Source: DAIPKP01 sp964539095 (GTDB lineage: Bacteria > Synergistota > Synergistia > Synergistales > Aminiphilaceae). Taken from it: 64,000 nt of DNA. The notes under the pieces were generated by a model. The model made no database searches. It was given only the letters and a program-made list of their open reading frames with translations, and had not been told where the DNA came from. The DNA lies in the NCBI GenBank assembly GCA_964539095.1, contig CAZIFL010000004.1, forward strand, positions 62,001 to 126,000, in the 5' to 3' direction. Below, in pieces: positions 51,322 to 60,179 of this stretch (the stretch's first letter is position 1; every line of letters starts with the position of its first letter). Made by a program: the position numbers and the translations under genes.

Positions 51322-53304
51322 GTGTTTTCCATCGAATCTTCCAGAGTGTGTGAAAAAACGTTTGAAAAAGAGATGTTTGCCCTTTTCGGTTCCTCCGGGG
51401 CCTTTGCAAAGAAATTTGAGGGGTATCGTCCTCGGCTTCCCCAACAGCAGCTTGCACAGGCGGTGTGGGATATCTGTGATGCTGAGGAGGGGCTTCTTGC
51501 GGCAGAGGCTCCTACGGGGGTGGGAAAGAGCTTTGCTCTTCTTGCGCCGGCACTGCTTCAAGCGGAGGCCCAGGATAAAAGGGTGCTTGTGCTCACAGGA
51601 AGCATCCCGCTTCAGGAGCAGCTTCTCAAGAAGGATCTTCCCCAGCTTATGAATATTCTCAATATCTATCTCCCCTATGCACTTATCAAGGGGCGATCTC
51701 GTTATGCCTGCCGGGCTCGCATTCGGGAGCTTGGATCGGAAGGGCTTCTCTCCTTTTCCGGAGATCAGGGGAGCGCTTCGTCTCTCATTCTCGATTGGGC
51801 AAAACGGAGCGTTCTGGGAGATCTCGAAGAGCTTTCCCTCCCCCCTTCACATCCGGGGGTGCTGAAAATAGCCGCCAAGAGCCGGGGATGTCTGGGGAGA
51901 GCCTGCGAAGAGTGGGAGAACTGCTTTGTGCAGCGGGCCCTTCGGCAAGCTCTGGATAGTTCGGTGGTGGTAGCAAACTACCATCTTTTCTTTGCGTATA
52001 CCCTTGGGGCGGGGATGCCCTTTCCTATCCCCTTTGATATCCTCCTCTGCGATGAAGCGCATCATCTTATGGAGGCTGCGAGAAGCTCCGTTGCTAAGGT
52101 CTTTTCTCTGGACGAGATGAATCGGCTTCTTGCTCCTGGTACGGTAACTCAGCTCGTGCGCTATGCGGAGCAGGAGCATCTTCCCTCGGAAGATTTTCAT
52201 GAAGAACTCAAGCTTCTTCGCAGGGATTGTGAAGGGCTTTTCGAGATGATTCTCTGGAAGTGCGGTAAGGGACGTACCTTCAAAAAGCCTCTGGAGGAGC
52301 TGCAGAACAGGAGCAGCCATATTCTCGAGCGATTGGGGCGGGTGGCCCATACTCTGGCTTCCCTGAGGGAGGGCCCCTCGGGAGAAGAGCCCAGCGAGGA
52401 GGCGAGTGCCTTGCTTCTCTGGTATGAGGATCTCTCCCTTCTTGCCCGGCATGGGGATTGGTGCTGCAGCGTGGCTCACTACCCCGAATGGGCCTACTGG
52501 TGGGATGGCCGGAATTTGCAGAGCGTTCCCACGGACTGTTCTCCCTGGATACGCCAGGTTCTCGACTATTCCAAGGGGGGGTGCATGGTGGCCACCTCCG
52601 CCACTCTGGCGCTGGAGGGACGTTTTGACTACTGGCAGAGACAGACCGGGCTTGTCCCCCATCGTGCTCTGGTGGTGGATACTCCCTTCAATCTCAAGGA
52701 GCAGATGGAGATCTGGGTGGTGGATATGGGGCTCCGGGTGGTGGATCCCTCTTACGATGATACTCTTGCCCGCACCGCCGAGCGTCTTATAGAGGATAAT
52801 CAGGGGCGTACCCTGCTTCTGGTAAGCTCCCGAAGACTTCTGGGGATCGTGAAGGAGCGCCTCCTTCGAAAGCCCCGATCGTATCGGGTGCTGGTGCAGG
52901 ACGATCTCCCCCGATCAGAGCTTCTCCGGATCTTTCGGGAGGATACTACCTCGGTGCTGGTGGGTACCGTCTCCTTTCGAGAGGGGGTGGATATTCCCGG
53001 CGATGGGCTTACCCAGGTGATTGTGGATCGCATCCCCTTTCCCCATCCCAGGGATCCTCTTGTAGAGGCCCAGAACGATGCGCTGGGGAAAAAGGCCTTT
53101 TCCGAAGAGACTCTCCCCTGGGCGATCATGCTGTTGAAGCAGGCTGTGGGAAGGCTTATCCGTTCAGATGCCGACCGGGGGAGAGTCGTTATTCTGGATG
53201 GTAGGGTGGTGCAACGGCGGGAGTGGCATATTCTCGAAGCTCTTCCCCGGGTCCGGGTGCGGCATCTTCGGCTCTCTTCGGAGATGCGAAGCGGGAAAAA
53301 ATAA
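51322..53304 (+). CDS. DinG-type ATP-dependent DNA helicase
   Basis: A 660-residue superfamily 2 helicase. Walker A APTGVGKS (~62), DEAHHL (~245), and helicase motifs V/VI (VGTVSFREGVDIPG, LLKQAVGRLIRS) are clear. Cysteines in YACRAR, CLGRACEEWENC resemble the four-Cys Fe-S cluster of XPD/DinG. No exonuclease domain. Start uncertain: GTG 51322 gives a full N-terminus but a poor SD; ATG 51373 is an alternative. Confidence 0.88.
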   Translation: MFSIESSRVCEKTFEKEMFALFGSSGAFAKKFEGYRPRLPQQQLAQAVWDICDAEEGLLAAEAPTGVGKSFALLAPALLQAEAQDKRVLVLTGSIPLQEQLLKKDLPQLMNILNIYLPYALIKGRSRYACRARIRELGSEGLLSFSGDQGSASSLILDWAKRSVLGDLEELSLPPSHPGVLKIAAKSRGCLGRACEEWENCFVQRALRQALDSSVVVANYHLFFAYTLGAGMPFPIPFDILLCDEAHHLMEAARSSVAKVFSLDEMNRLLAPGTVTQLVRYAEQEHLPSEDFHEELKLLRRDCEGLFEMILWKCGKGRTFKKPLEELQNRSSHILERLGRVAHTLASLREGPSGEEPSEEASALLLWYEDLSLLARHGDWCCSVAHYPEWAYWWDGRNLQSVPTDCSPWIRQVLDYSKGGCMVATSATLALEGRFDYWQRQTGLVPHRALVVDTPFNLKEQMEIWVVDMGLRVVDPSYDDTLARTAERLIEDNQGRTLLLVSSRRLLGIVKERLLRKPRSYRVLVQDDLPRSELLRIFREDTTSVLVGTVSFREGVDIPGDGLTQVIVDRIPFPHPRDPLVEAQNDALGKKAFSEETLPWAIMLLKQAVGRLIRSDADRGRVVILDGRVVQRREWHILEALPRVRVRHLRLSSEMRSGKK

Positions 53305-53337
53305 TCGTTTTTTCTTGAAAAGTCGTCTTCAAAAAGT

Positions 53338-53366
53338 TTGCTCCAAATCGGGGGCTGTGTTATATT
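53338..53366 (+). promoter_or_regulatory. rpmH operon promoter
   Basis: TATATT (53361-53366) with a weaker TTGCTC (53338-53343) 17 bases upstream. About 65 bases of leader before rpmH. The -10 is convincing, the -35 weak. Confidence 0.5.
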
Positions 53367-53438
53367 ATCTCGGTTGATCTTCCCGAGAGAAATTCGGAAG
53401 TGCTTTCCATACTACTTGAAGTTGAGGAGGTGTTCTTA

Positions 53439-53573
53439 ATGAAGCGTACATATCAGCCGCATAACACGCGTCGGAAGCGGGCCATGGGTTTCCTTGAGCG
53501 TTCCCGTTCTGCCAGCGGAAGGCGCATCCTGAAGAACAGAAGACGTAGGGGCCGGGCGCGTTTGGCCGTGTAA
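53439..53573 (+). CDS. rpmH: 50S ribosomal protein L34
   Basis: A 44-residue, Arg/Lys-rich protein (MKRTYQPHNTRRKRAMGF, ending ARLAV), unmistakable L34. GAGGAGG lies nine bases before ATG. First gene of the conserved rpmH-rnpA-yidD-yidC-jag block; no dnaA or obvious DnaA boxes precede it here. Confidence 0.98.
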   Translation: MKRTYQPHNTRRKRAMGFLERSRSASGRRILKNRRRRGRARLAV

Positions 53574-53577
53574 ACGC

Positions 53578-54009
53578 GTGAAACGTTATTCTTTTTCTTC
53601 GGATTGTCGTGTTCGTTCTCGTTGGGAGTTTGATCTCGTGTTCCGCACTGGCCAGCGCATTCAAGGGCGGCTGGTGCGGTTCATTTATGTGTCTTCCCCC
53701 GACGGAACCTCTCGGTACGGCGTTGCGGCGGGGAAGCGTCTAGGCAGTGCTCCCTATCGGAACCGGGGAAAGAGGCTCTGCCGGGAGGCTTTGCGTCGCC
53801 TTATCCCCTGGATACGAGAGGGATACTGGATGGTCGTGATGATTCGAAAGCACGGCTTAGAAGGAAAGGCCTGGAATGTGTATCATGAAATGGGAACTCT
53901 TCTCGCCTCTCAAGGATTTCTAAAGGAGGATTGGCCGAATCATGCCTGGAATCAGGTGGATCGTCCGGATTCCTCAAAAGACTGTCCTTATCCTCATCAA
54001 AATTTATAA
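53578..54009 (+). CDS. rnpA: Ribonuclease P protein component
   Basis: A 143-residue basic protein that helps RNase P RNA mature tRNA 5' ends. Basic block YRNRGKRLCREALRR is the RNR signature region. GTG start four bases after the rpmH stop. Its last 68 bases overlap yidD in another frame, a common arrangement. Confidence 0.94.
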   Translation: MKRYSFSSDCRVRSRWEFDLVFRTGQRIQGRLVRFIYVSSPDGTSRYGVAAGKRLGSAPYRNRGKRLCREALRRLIPWIREGYWMVVMIRKHGLEGKAWNVYHEMGTLLASQGFLKEDWPNHAWNQVDRPDSSKDCPYPHQNL

Positions 54010-54229
54010 GAGATGTATCTCTCCCTATCTTGGAACAAACTGCCGTTTTGTCCCCACCTGCTCGGAGTATGCCTATACGGCTATCGAACGTTTTGGTCTT
54101 TTTCGAGGGATTCTTCTGGCACTGCGGAGAATATGCTGTTGTGCTCCGTGGCACCCCGGGGGGTATGATCCTGTGCCCCCTAAAGAAAAGGCACAAGAGG
54201 AACAGCCTCGGAATATTCTTGAACAGTAA
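53942..54229 (+). CDS. yidD: Membrane protein insertion efficiency factor
   Basis: A 95-residue small protein with the family core YKRCISPYLGTNCRFVPTCS and APWHPGGYDPVP. Assists YidC/Sec-dependent insertion. AAGGAGG lies 12 bases before ATG, inside the rnpA end. Confidence 0.95.
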   Translation: MPGIRWIVRIPQKTVLILIKIYKRCISPYLGTNCRFVPTCSEYAYTAIERFGLFRGILLALRRICCCAPWHPGGYDPVPPKEKAQEEQPRNILEQ

Positions 54230-54282
54230 GGGGATTTCTCTCTATAGTGAATCATAATTCAGCCAAGGGATGGTGACCCCCA

Positions 54283-55092
54283 GTGAGTGCAATGTGGAAT
54301 GCGGGAACAGATTTGCTGCTGTATATTTTGAATTTCTTTTACGGAATTAGCCACTCTTACGGACTCTCTATTATTCTGCTTACGGTACTCGTACGGATTC
54401 TGCTGCATCCTCTGAACCACAAGCAGCTTGTCAGTATGCAGAAAATGCAGAAGCTCCAGCCTCGTCTCAAGGTTCTGCAGGAGAAGTACGCCGGCGACAA
54501 GGAGCAGCTTAACAAAGAAACCATGCAGCTCTATAAAGAGAACAAAGTGAATCCTGCGGCGGGCTGTCTCCCCCTGCTGGTGCAGCTTCCTATTCTGATC
54601 CTCCTTTTCCGTGTTTTGAACAACCAGGAACTGCTTAATCAGACTCTCAAACTGACCCAGGAATCTCTTTCTTTCTTTACCATTCACCTGGACCAGTCGC
54701 TCTACGGTGCTATGGGAGCCGCTTTCGGCCTGGGAGGAGACACCACTACCATCGGGCTTGCTCAGATTGCTCAGGCTGTAATGGCCAATCCGGGGGGGCT
54801 TATCAACGTGGGAGCCTATCTGGGGAATCTTCTCCTTGTGGGGGTCATCGGTTTTCTTACCTGGTTCCAGCAGCAGATGACCGCTGTCAGCAATCCTTCT
54901 ATGCAGTTTATGAACTGGTTTATGCCTCTCTTCCTAGTCTTTATCTGCCTCAGCCTTCCTGGAGGGGTGCTTCTTTACTGGGGAGCCTCCTCGCTTATGG
55001 GAGTGGTTCAGCAGTGGCGTATCAAAATGAAAACTACGGTGGAGATGCAGGAGAAGCCCGCACTGCACCGGGAGCGGCCCAAAAGATCCTGA
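54283..55092 (+). CDS. yidC: Membrane protein insertase YidC/Oxa1
   Basis: A 269-residue short-form insertase lacking the large periplasmic domain. Five to six TM segments; YGLSIILLTVLVRILLHPLNHKQ with the conserved groove Arg, and KVNPAAGCLPLLVQLPILI. The GTG start 54283 has a loose SD; ATG 54292 is nearly equivalent. Confidence 0.96.
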   Translation: MSAMWNAGTDLLLYILNFFYGISHSYGLSIILLTVLVRILLHPLNHKQLVSMQKMQKLQPRLKVLQEKYAGDKEQLNKETMQLYKENKVNPAAGCLPLLVQLPILILLFRVLNNQELLNQTLKLTQESLSFFTIHLDQSLYGAMGAAFGLGGDTTTIGLAQIAQAVMANPGGLINVGAYLGNLLLVGVIGFLTWFQQQMTAVSNPSMQFMNWFMPLFLVFICLSLPGGVLLYWGASSLMGVVQQWRIKMKTTVEMQEKPALHRERPKRS

Positions 55093-55184
55093 GACACACG
55101 TTAGAGGGCCCTATATTGCTGCGCTGACAGCATCGCATCTATGGGTGCATTCGGCGGTATATGCAAAGAGGAGGTATGGTCTTT

Positions 55185-55868
55185 ATGTCTGAACACGATG
55201 TGCTTGTTTTGGAAAGCGCCACATCCGAGGAAGCGCTTCAGGAAGCTTCTGTTCGCTTATCTCTTCCTCCGGAGAACCTCGTAGTGGAACTTGTGGACGA
55301 GGGAAGGAAGCTTTTTGGCCTCTTCGGGAAAAAGAATACGTACCATATTCGTCCCGTAGCATCCCGAGAGATGCTTCAGGCCTGGTCCTTACTGCAAACC
55401 CTGGCAGAGTATATGGGTGCTTCCGTAGAGCCTGGATACGGAGAGGATAACGTTCTTGAGATCTGCGGCAGGGATAAGGATGTCTTCCTGGGAGATCACG
55501 GCTCCTCTCTCCGTTCTCTGGAGTATCTTCTTAACCTCATGCTTCGGGATGCTGTAGAGGGATGGGTCCGCCTGGATAGCGACGGCTATCGGGAAATTCG
55601 TCAGAAGGGGCTCGAAGAGTCCGCACACAGTGCGGCGGAAGAGGCCTGTCGAAGGCGTCGACCCGTCTCTCTGGATCCTATGACGAGCTGGGAACGCAGG
55701 ATTGTGCATCTTGCCCTGAAGGAGCGTGATGAGGTGGAGACCCGTTCGGTGGGGGATGATCCCTCTCGACGGGTGGTGATCTGGCCCAAGAGATCCTCCG
55801 AACGAGCCGCTTCTTCTTCGTCCTCTTCTCGAAGCAGGGATAGCTTTCGCCCTCGAAGAATACGGTAG
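55185..55868 (+). CDS. jag: RNA-binding protein Jag/KhpB
   Basis: About 227 residues: Jag-N domain (~1-50, VELVDEGRKLFGLFGKK), KH domain, and R3H near MTSWERRIVHLAL. The C-terminal tail is Ser/Arg-rich. Binds RNA and affects cell division and envelope synthesis in other bacteria. ATG 55185 follows AGAGGAGG; an ATG at 55176 is too close to that SD. Confidence 0.92.
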   Translation: MSEHDVLVLESATSEEALQEASVRLSLPPENLVVELVDEGRKLFGLFGKKNTYHIRPVASREMLQAWSLLQTLAEYMGASVEPGYGEDNVLEICGRDKDVFLGDHGSSLRSLEYLLNLMLRDAVEGWVRLDSDGYREIRQKGLEESAHSAAEEACRRRRPVSLDPMTSWERRIVHLALKERDEVETRSVGDDPSRRVVIWPKRSSERAASSSSSSRSRDSFRPRRIR

Positions 55869-55880
55869 AGATAAGGGATA

Positions 55881-56654
55881 ATGCATAGAATTCTCTTTAC
55901 CGTAGGATCAATGCCGGTCCACAGCTATTATGTGCTGTGGACCGCAGCTTTGATGGTGGGGGTGTGGTGGACCCGAAGACGTATGTCGGAAGTGTACGGC
56001 TGTTCCGACGAACTTGCGGGAGCCATCGTTTTCTGGGCCCTTATCGGCGTGTATGTCGGTGCCCGTGTAGGAAGCGTTTTCGATAACTGGAGCTACTTTT
56101 CTCAGCATCCCTTGAAAATAATTTCTCCCTTCGAGGGGGGGCTTTCGGCGATTCCCGCCTTTTTTGGGGCCGGGCTTTTCGGAATTCTTCGCTCCTGGAA
56201 GGGAAAGACTCCCTGGTGGATCTGTGCGGAGGCCGCAAGCATTCCCGCCATAACGGTGGTGATGATCGGCCGCGTGGGATGTTTCCTTAATGGCTGCTGT
56301 TACGGCATTGAAGCCGCTCCTCCCTGGGGGATGCATTTTCCCTTTGATCCCCCGTTACTGCTTCGCTATCCCACGCAGATCTACTATTCTGTTGCAGCCC
56401 TGGGGATTTTAGGGGTTCTTTTCGGGGCGGAAAAATATTTTCTTCGGCGGTTCCCCCGTGAAATTCGCAAGGGAGCGCTACTGTGGCCTCTTTTCATGAT
56501 CTGTTACGGAGGCATGCGCTTTTTTGTAGATCATCTTCGACAGGATTTTTATGTGGACAAGCCCTTTAACTCCATGCTTCTTTCGGGGGGGGTAGCCCTC
56601 TGGGGAGTAGGTTGGCTTCTTTTCTCCCTTTACAGAAATCGGCGGCGTTCCTAA
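55881..56654 (+). CDS. lgt: Prolipoprotein diacylglyceryl transferase family protein
   Basis: A 257-residue membrane protein with about seven TM segments. GRVGCFLNGCCYG and RFFVDHLRQD match the Lgt signature and its C-terminal Arg-Asp/Glu pair. The normal GG-x-S-x-HGG block (essential His) is replaced by EGGLSAIPAFFGAG, so catalysis may be altered or the protein may be a paralogue. Downstream is an HtrA protease. Confidence 0.8.
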   Translation: MHRILFTVGSMPVHSYYVLWTAALMVGVWWTRRRMSEVYGCSDELAGAIVFWALIGVYVGARVGSVFDNWSYFSQHPLKIISPFEGGLSAIPAFFGAGLFGILRSWKGKTPWWICAEAASIPAITVVMIGRVGCFLNGCCYGIEAAPPWGMHFPFDPPLLLRYPTQIYYSVAALGILGVLFGAEKYFLRRFPREIRKGALLWPLFMICYGGMRFFVDHLRQDFYVDKPFNSMLLSGGVALWGVGWLLFSLYRNRRRS

Positions 56655-56676
56655 AAAAGGAATACCGCCGTTTTTT
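56641..56676 (+). terminator. Intrinsic terminator overlapping the lgt stop
   Basis: GGCGG-CG-TTCCT pairs with AGGAA-TA-CCGCC, with a two-base internal loop, and TTTTTT follows. It uses the lgt stop codon region. Confidence 0.75.
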
Positions 56677-56773
56677 GTAGCCCCTTTTCCGTAATTTTTC
56701 CTATCCCTTTTTGAAGGGACTGTATAGAATGGAAATGCACAAAAGACAAAACTTTACCAGGAGGTGCTTTGCC

Positions 56774-58177
56774 ATGCGGCGATACGGTATGCAGATATGG
56801 CTCAAAACGTTTCTTTTCGGGGTGTTTGGAACGGTTCTTTTTCTCCTCCTCGGCTTTACGGGAACCCCCCGCCTCGAAGCTGCTCCCCCCATGCCGAATC
56901 CCTTTGTGGATATTATCAAAAAGGCTTCTCCGGGGGTGGTGAATATCGATACGGAGACCTTGGTAACGCAGAACATTTCCCCACTCTTTCGGGATCCTCT
57001 TTTTAGGGAATTTTTCGGCAAGCAGTTCGAAGAATACTCCCGCAGAGTGCCCATGAGGGGGCGGGGATCTGGGTTTATTGTCAATAAAGAGGGGTATATC
57101 CTTACCAACGCTCATGTTATTGCGGATGCGGATTCCATTACGGTGACTCTTTCGGATGGCCGGGAGTTCGAGGCGAAGCTGGTGGGGACGGATCCCACCT
57201 TCGACCTGGGTGTTTTGAAGATTGAAGCCTCCAATTTGCCAACCCTCGACCTTGGAGACTCCGAGGCCCTAGATGTGGGGGAGTATGTGCTTGCCATAGG
57301 GAACCCCTACGGCTTGGAACATTCGGTGACCATGGGGGTGATCTCCGCAAAAAACCGCAGTATTCATGCGGGGGAGGTGCACTTTCAGGGCTTTTTGCAG
57401 ACCGATGCGGCCATCAACCCCGGTAACAGCGGGGGGCCTCTTCTTGATGTCCGGGGAAAGGTGGTGGGGATCAATACCGCCATTATCCCCTTTGCCCAGG
57501 GGATCGGTTTTGCCATCCCCTCGAATATGGCTCGCCAGGTGCTGCAGGATCTCATGATGTACGGCAGAGTGAACCGGGGGTGGCTGGGAGCCTCTATTCA
57601 GCCCGTGACGAAGGAGGTGGCAGAGGCCTACGGACTCGATTCCCCCAGGGGTGCTCTGGTAAGTGATATCATGCCCAATTCTCCTGCCGAGAAGGCGGGG
57701 CTCCGTCGGGGAGATATCATTACCAAGGTAGGGAAAAAGCGTGTTGAAAGCTCCCAGGATCTCGTCTTTCTGATACGGAGTCATCTTGCGGGGGATAGGG
57801 TGGATATGGAGATCTTTCGGGATGGAAAGAGTGAGATCCTACCAGTGCGCCTTGATCCTCTTCCGGGAGAAGAAAAACCCTCCTCCAAGCCCTTGGAGTC
57901 TCTGGAGAAGACCCTTGGCATTACCGTCGAGCCTATGGGGCTTGAAGATGCTCGTAAGAGAGGCGTTCCTGGGGGGATGATTATCCGTAAGGTAGCTCCC
58001 AACTCCAGGGCGGGTAGAGTGGGGTTGCGGGAGGGAGATGTTATTCTCGAAGTAAATGGCCGAACCATCACCGATACCATATCCTGGCAGAGAGCCATGG
58101 AACAGGTAAACAAGGCTCTGGTGTTCCTTATCTCCCGGGAGGGAAGAACCTTTTTCGTCTCCCTGCGTATTGAGTAG
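56774..58177 (+). CDS. DegP/HtrA-type serine protease
   Basis: About 467 residues. N-terminal membrane anchor or signal (VFGTVLFLLLGFTGTP). Trypsin-like domain with catalytic His (TNAHVIAD), Asp (DLGVLKIE) and Ser (GNSGGPLLD). Two PDZ domains: GWLGASIQPV...GALVSDIMPNSPAEKAGLRRGD (~280-375) and a second from ~395. A periplasmic quality-control protease. ATG 56774 follows AGGAGG. Confidence 0.95.
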   Translation: MRRYGMQIWLKTFLFGVFGTVLFLLLGFTGTPRLEAAPPMPNPFVDIIKKASPGVVNIDTETLVTQNISPLFRDPLFREFFGKQFEEYSRRVPMRGRGSGFIVNKEGYILTNAHVIADADSITVTLSDGREFEAKLVGTDPTFDLGVLKIEASNLPTLDLGDSEALDVGEYVLAIGNPYGLEHSVTMGVISAKNRSIHAGEVHFQGFLQTDAAINPGNSGGPLLDVRGKVVGINTAIIPFAQGIGFAIPSNMARQVLQDLMMYGRVNRGWLGASIQPVTKEVAEAYGLDSPRGALVSDIMPNSPAEKAGLRRGDIITKVGKKRVESSQDLVFLIRSHLAGDRVDMEIFRDGKSEILPVRLDPLPGEEKPSSKPLESLEKTLGITVEPMGLEDARKRGVPGGMIIRKVAPNSRAGRVGLREGDVILEVNGRTITDTISWQRAMEQVNKALVFLISREGRTFFVSLRIE

Positions 58178-58200
58178 AGCTTCAAAGAGTATTTCAGGGG

Positions 58201-58229
58201 TTGACAGATACGGGATTTTTGCGTATATT
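58201..58229 (+). promoter_or_regulatory. cysE-cysK promoter
   Basis: A perfect -35 TTGACA (58201-58206), 17-base spacer and -10 TATATT (58224-58229). Transcription should begin near 58236, about 270 bases before cysE, with a leader peptide gene and attenuator in between. Confidence 0.85.
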
Positions 58230-58285
58230 TCCCGCTAATGATGTTTGAGAGGGTCGTTGTAGAGCACTTTTCAGGAGGGTTCCCT

Positions 58286-58345
58286 ATGAGATCTTTCGTT
58301 TCTGTTTTCTTCGTCTGTTGTTGTTGCGGGTGGAAAAGCTCCTAG
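58286..58345 (+). CDS. Cysteine leader peptide (attenuator)
   Basis: A 19-codon gene, MRSFVSVFFVCCCCGWKSS, with four consecutive Cys codons (58316-58327). AGGAGGG lies six bases before its ATG. Ribosome stalling on those codons when Cys-tRNA is scarce would sense cysteine. The product itself is probably irrelevant. Such a run is very unlikely by chance directly upstream of cysE. Confidence 0.85.
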   Translation: MRSFVSVFFVCCCCGWKSS

Positions 58346-58353
58346 TTTCCACT

Positions 58354-58482
58354 GCGGCATTCTTGCTGCGGCGGGCTTCATACAGAGGCTGCAGCAGAAG
58401 AGATGCAAAGGCGTAGGGTAAACCTCGTTTTTCATGGTATCCATCGGGAGAGTCTGCTGTGGCAGGTTCTCCCGATTTTTTT
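58354..58482 (+). promoter_or_regulatory. Transcription attenuator upstream of cysE
   Basis: Terminator: ATCGGGAGA (58443-58451) with TCTCCCGAT (58468-58476), inner CTGC/GCAG (58454-58457/58462-58465), and seven T (58476-58482). Antiterminator: CAGCAGA (58392-58398) with TCTGCTG (58453-58459). Competing arms: TGCTGC (58364-58369) can pair with GCAGCA (58391-58396), or, as GCTGC with one G-U, with GCGGC (58354-58358). A ribosome ending at the leader stop would cover 58354-58358 and favour termination; one stalled at Cys codons would leave it free and favour read-through. Confidence 0.75.
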
Positions 58483-58504
58483 GTTTTTAAGGAGGGTATC
58501 TACC

Positions 58505-59176
58505 ATGACCATGAGAGACGTACTGCATACGCTCGGAGAAGATTTTAGAGCTGTTCGGAGAAATGATCCCGCCATTCCCCGAGGATTTCGGGGGCTTCTG
58601 GAGATCCTTTTGTGCACCCCCGGATACTGGGCGGTGACCATGCACAGACTCTTTCACGTTCTTTACACCTTAAAGATTCCAGTTCTTCCCCGACTTCTCT
58701 CCCTGGTGATGCGCTGGCTTACGGGGATAGAGATTCATCCCGGTGCCCGTCTTGGGGCAGGAGTGTTTATTGATCACGGCATGGGCGTGGTGATCGGGCA
58801 AACCGCCCGGGTGGGCTCCCGGGTGCTCATCTATCAGGGGGTAACCCTGGGAGCTACGGGTAACGAGAAGGACTTTATCCGGCATCCTCTTGTGGAGGAT
58901 GATGTGATCCTCGGTTCGGGGGCTCGGGTTTTGGGCAATCTTGTTATCGGAAAAGGTTCCCGCATCGGTGCGGGGGCGGTGGTTCTGGAGTCGGTGCCCC
59001 CCGAAAGCACGGTGGTGGGGATTCCCGCATCGGTGGTGAAGATCGGTTCTGAGAAGCTCCACAGCCCCGGCCATCTTCTTGACCGGTTGGAGACGCTGGA
59101 AAGAGAGTATGCTGCCCTTCGAGCCCTTCTTCTGGAGCAGGAGCCTCGGGTCTCCTGGGAGAGCAAAGCCTCATGA
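58505..59176 (+). CDS. cysE: Serine O-acetyltransferase
   Basis: About 223 residues. LTGIEIHPGARLGAGVFIDHGMGVVIG shows the left-handed beta-helix hexapeptide repeats of SAT, with the catalytic His. Makes O-acetylserine from serine and acetyl-CoA. ATG 58505 follows AAGGAGGG; the frame runs back to 58403 in the leader, which I reject. Overlaps cysK by ATGA. Confidence 0.95.
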   Translation: MTMRDVLHTLGEDFRAVRRNDPAIPRGFRGLLEILLCTPGYWAVTMHRLFHVLYTLKIPVLPRLLSLVMRWLTGIEIHPGARLGAGVFIDHGMGVVIGQTARVGSRVLIYQGVTLGATGNEKDFIRHPLVEDDVILGSGARVLGNLVIGKGSRIGAGAVVLESVPPESTVVGIPASVVKIGSEKLHSPGHLLDRLETLEREYAALRALLLEQEPRVSWESKAS

Positions 59177-60111
59177 GGAGCCCTCAGAAAGAGCTTCGAG
59201 TGGACTCTCTTCATATCCTGAAAGCCCTGGGAAACACCCCTTTCTACTCTTTCCCTCATGGAGGAGGGGAGATCGTTATCAAGGTTGAAAAGGGGAATCC
59301 AGGGGGCTCCATCAAGGACCGCGCCGCCTGGGGGATGCTTCGATATCTGGAACTTTCCGGAAAGCTTCAGAAGGATACGGTTATTGCCGAGCCCACATCG
59401 GGAAATACGGGAATCGCCCTGGCCCTTTACGGAAGGGCTCTGGGGCTTGCGGTGCGTCTTACCATGCCGGAGAATATGTCTCAGGAGCGTCGGAAGCTTC
59501 TTCGCTGTTACGGGGCGGATCTTGTGCTTACCCCGGAGCGTCTTGGCATGAAGGGGGCCATAGAAGAGGCCCGGAATATGGCCGCGGAAGATCCTCGGGT
59601 GGTGATGCCGGATCAGTTTTCCAATCCCGGTAACCCTTGGGCTCATGAGGTGACTACGGCCCGTGAGTTTCTGCAATTTCTCGAAAAAAAGAAAGCCTCT
59701 CCCTCGGCGTTTCTCGCAGGGGTCGGTACCGGAGGAACGCTTATGGGTAGCGTGAGAGGGCTGCGGCAACGATACCCAAGTCTTCAATCCATAGCCTTGG
59801 AGCCTCAGGAGAGCCCGGTTCTTTCGGGAGGGGCTTCGGGATCCCACGGTATTCAGGGTATCGGCGGAGGCTTTGTGCCGGAGAATTGTGATCTCTCCGA
59901 AATTAACGCTACTATTACGGTCTCCACCGAAGAAGCCCTTGAAAAGAGCCTCTGGTTTACCCGGCAACACGGCTTTTTCTGCGGCTTCAGCACCGGGGCG
60001 AATATCGCGGGAGCGATGAAACTTCTTAATGAGAGGTGGGTTCAGGGTACGATTCTTACGGTGGCTCCTGATGGAGGGGAGCGGTACCTTAGCGTCTATC
60101 CCGAGAAATAA
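59173..60111 (+). CDS. cysK: Cysteine synthase (O-acetylserine sulfhydrylase)
   Basis: A 312-residue PLP enzyme converting O-acetylserine and sulfide to cysteine. The PLP Lys is in GGSIKDRAA, the substrate loop is PTSGNTGIAL and the PLP-phosphate loop GVGTGGTLMG. Whether it is the CysK or CysM subtype is not clear; the gene symbol is a best guess. Coupled to cysE, giving a two-gene cysteine operon. Confidence 0.93.
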   Translation: MRSPQKELRVDSLHILKALGNTPFYSFPHGGGEIVIKVEKGNPGGSIKDRAAWGMLRYLELSGKLQKDTVIAEPTSGNTGIALALYGRALGLAVRLTMPENMSQERRKLLRCYGADLVLTPERLGMKGAIEEARNMAAEDPRVVMPDQFSNPGNPWAHEVTTAREFLQFLEKKKASPSAFLAGVGTGGTLMGSVRGLRQRYPSLQSIALEPQESPVLSGGASGSHGIQGIGGGFVPENCDLSEINATITVSTEEALEKSLWFTRQHGFFCGFSTGANIAGAMKLLNERWVQGTILTVAPDGGERYLSVYPEK

Positions 60112-60179
60112 TCGCTCCGAAAAAAGAGTTTTCAAAAAACTTTTCCCTCTTGCCTTTAGAAAGAGAGGGTGGTACTATG

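Noticed and set aside
53305..53438. Replication origin next to rpmH
   Set aside because: rpmH-rnpA is often near oriC, but no dnaA gene or cluster of TTATCCACA-type boxes is visible.
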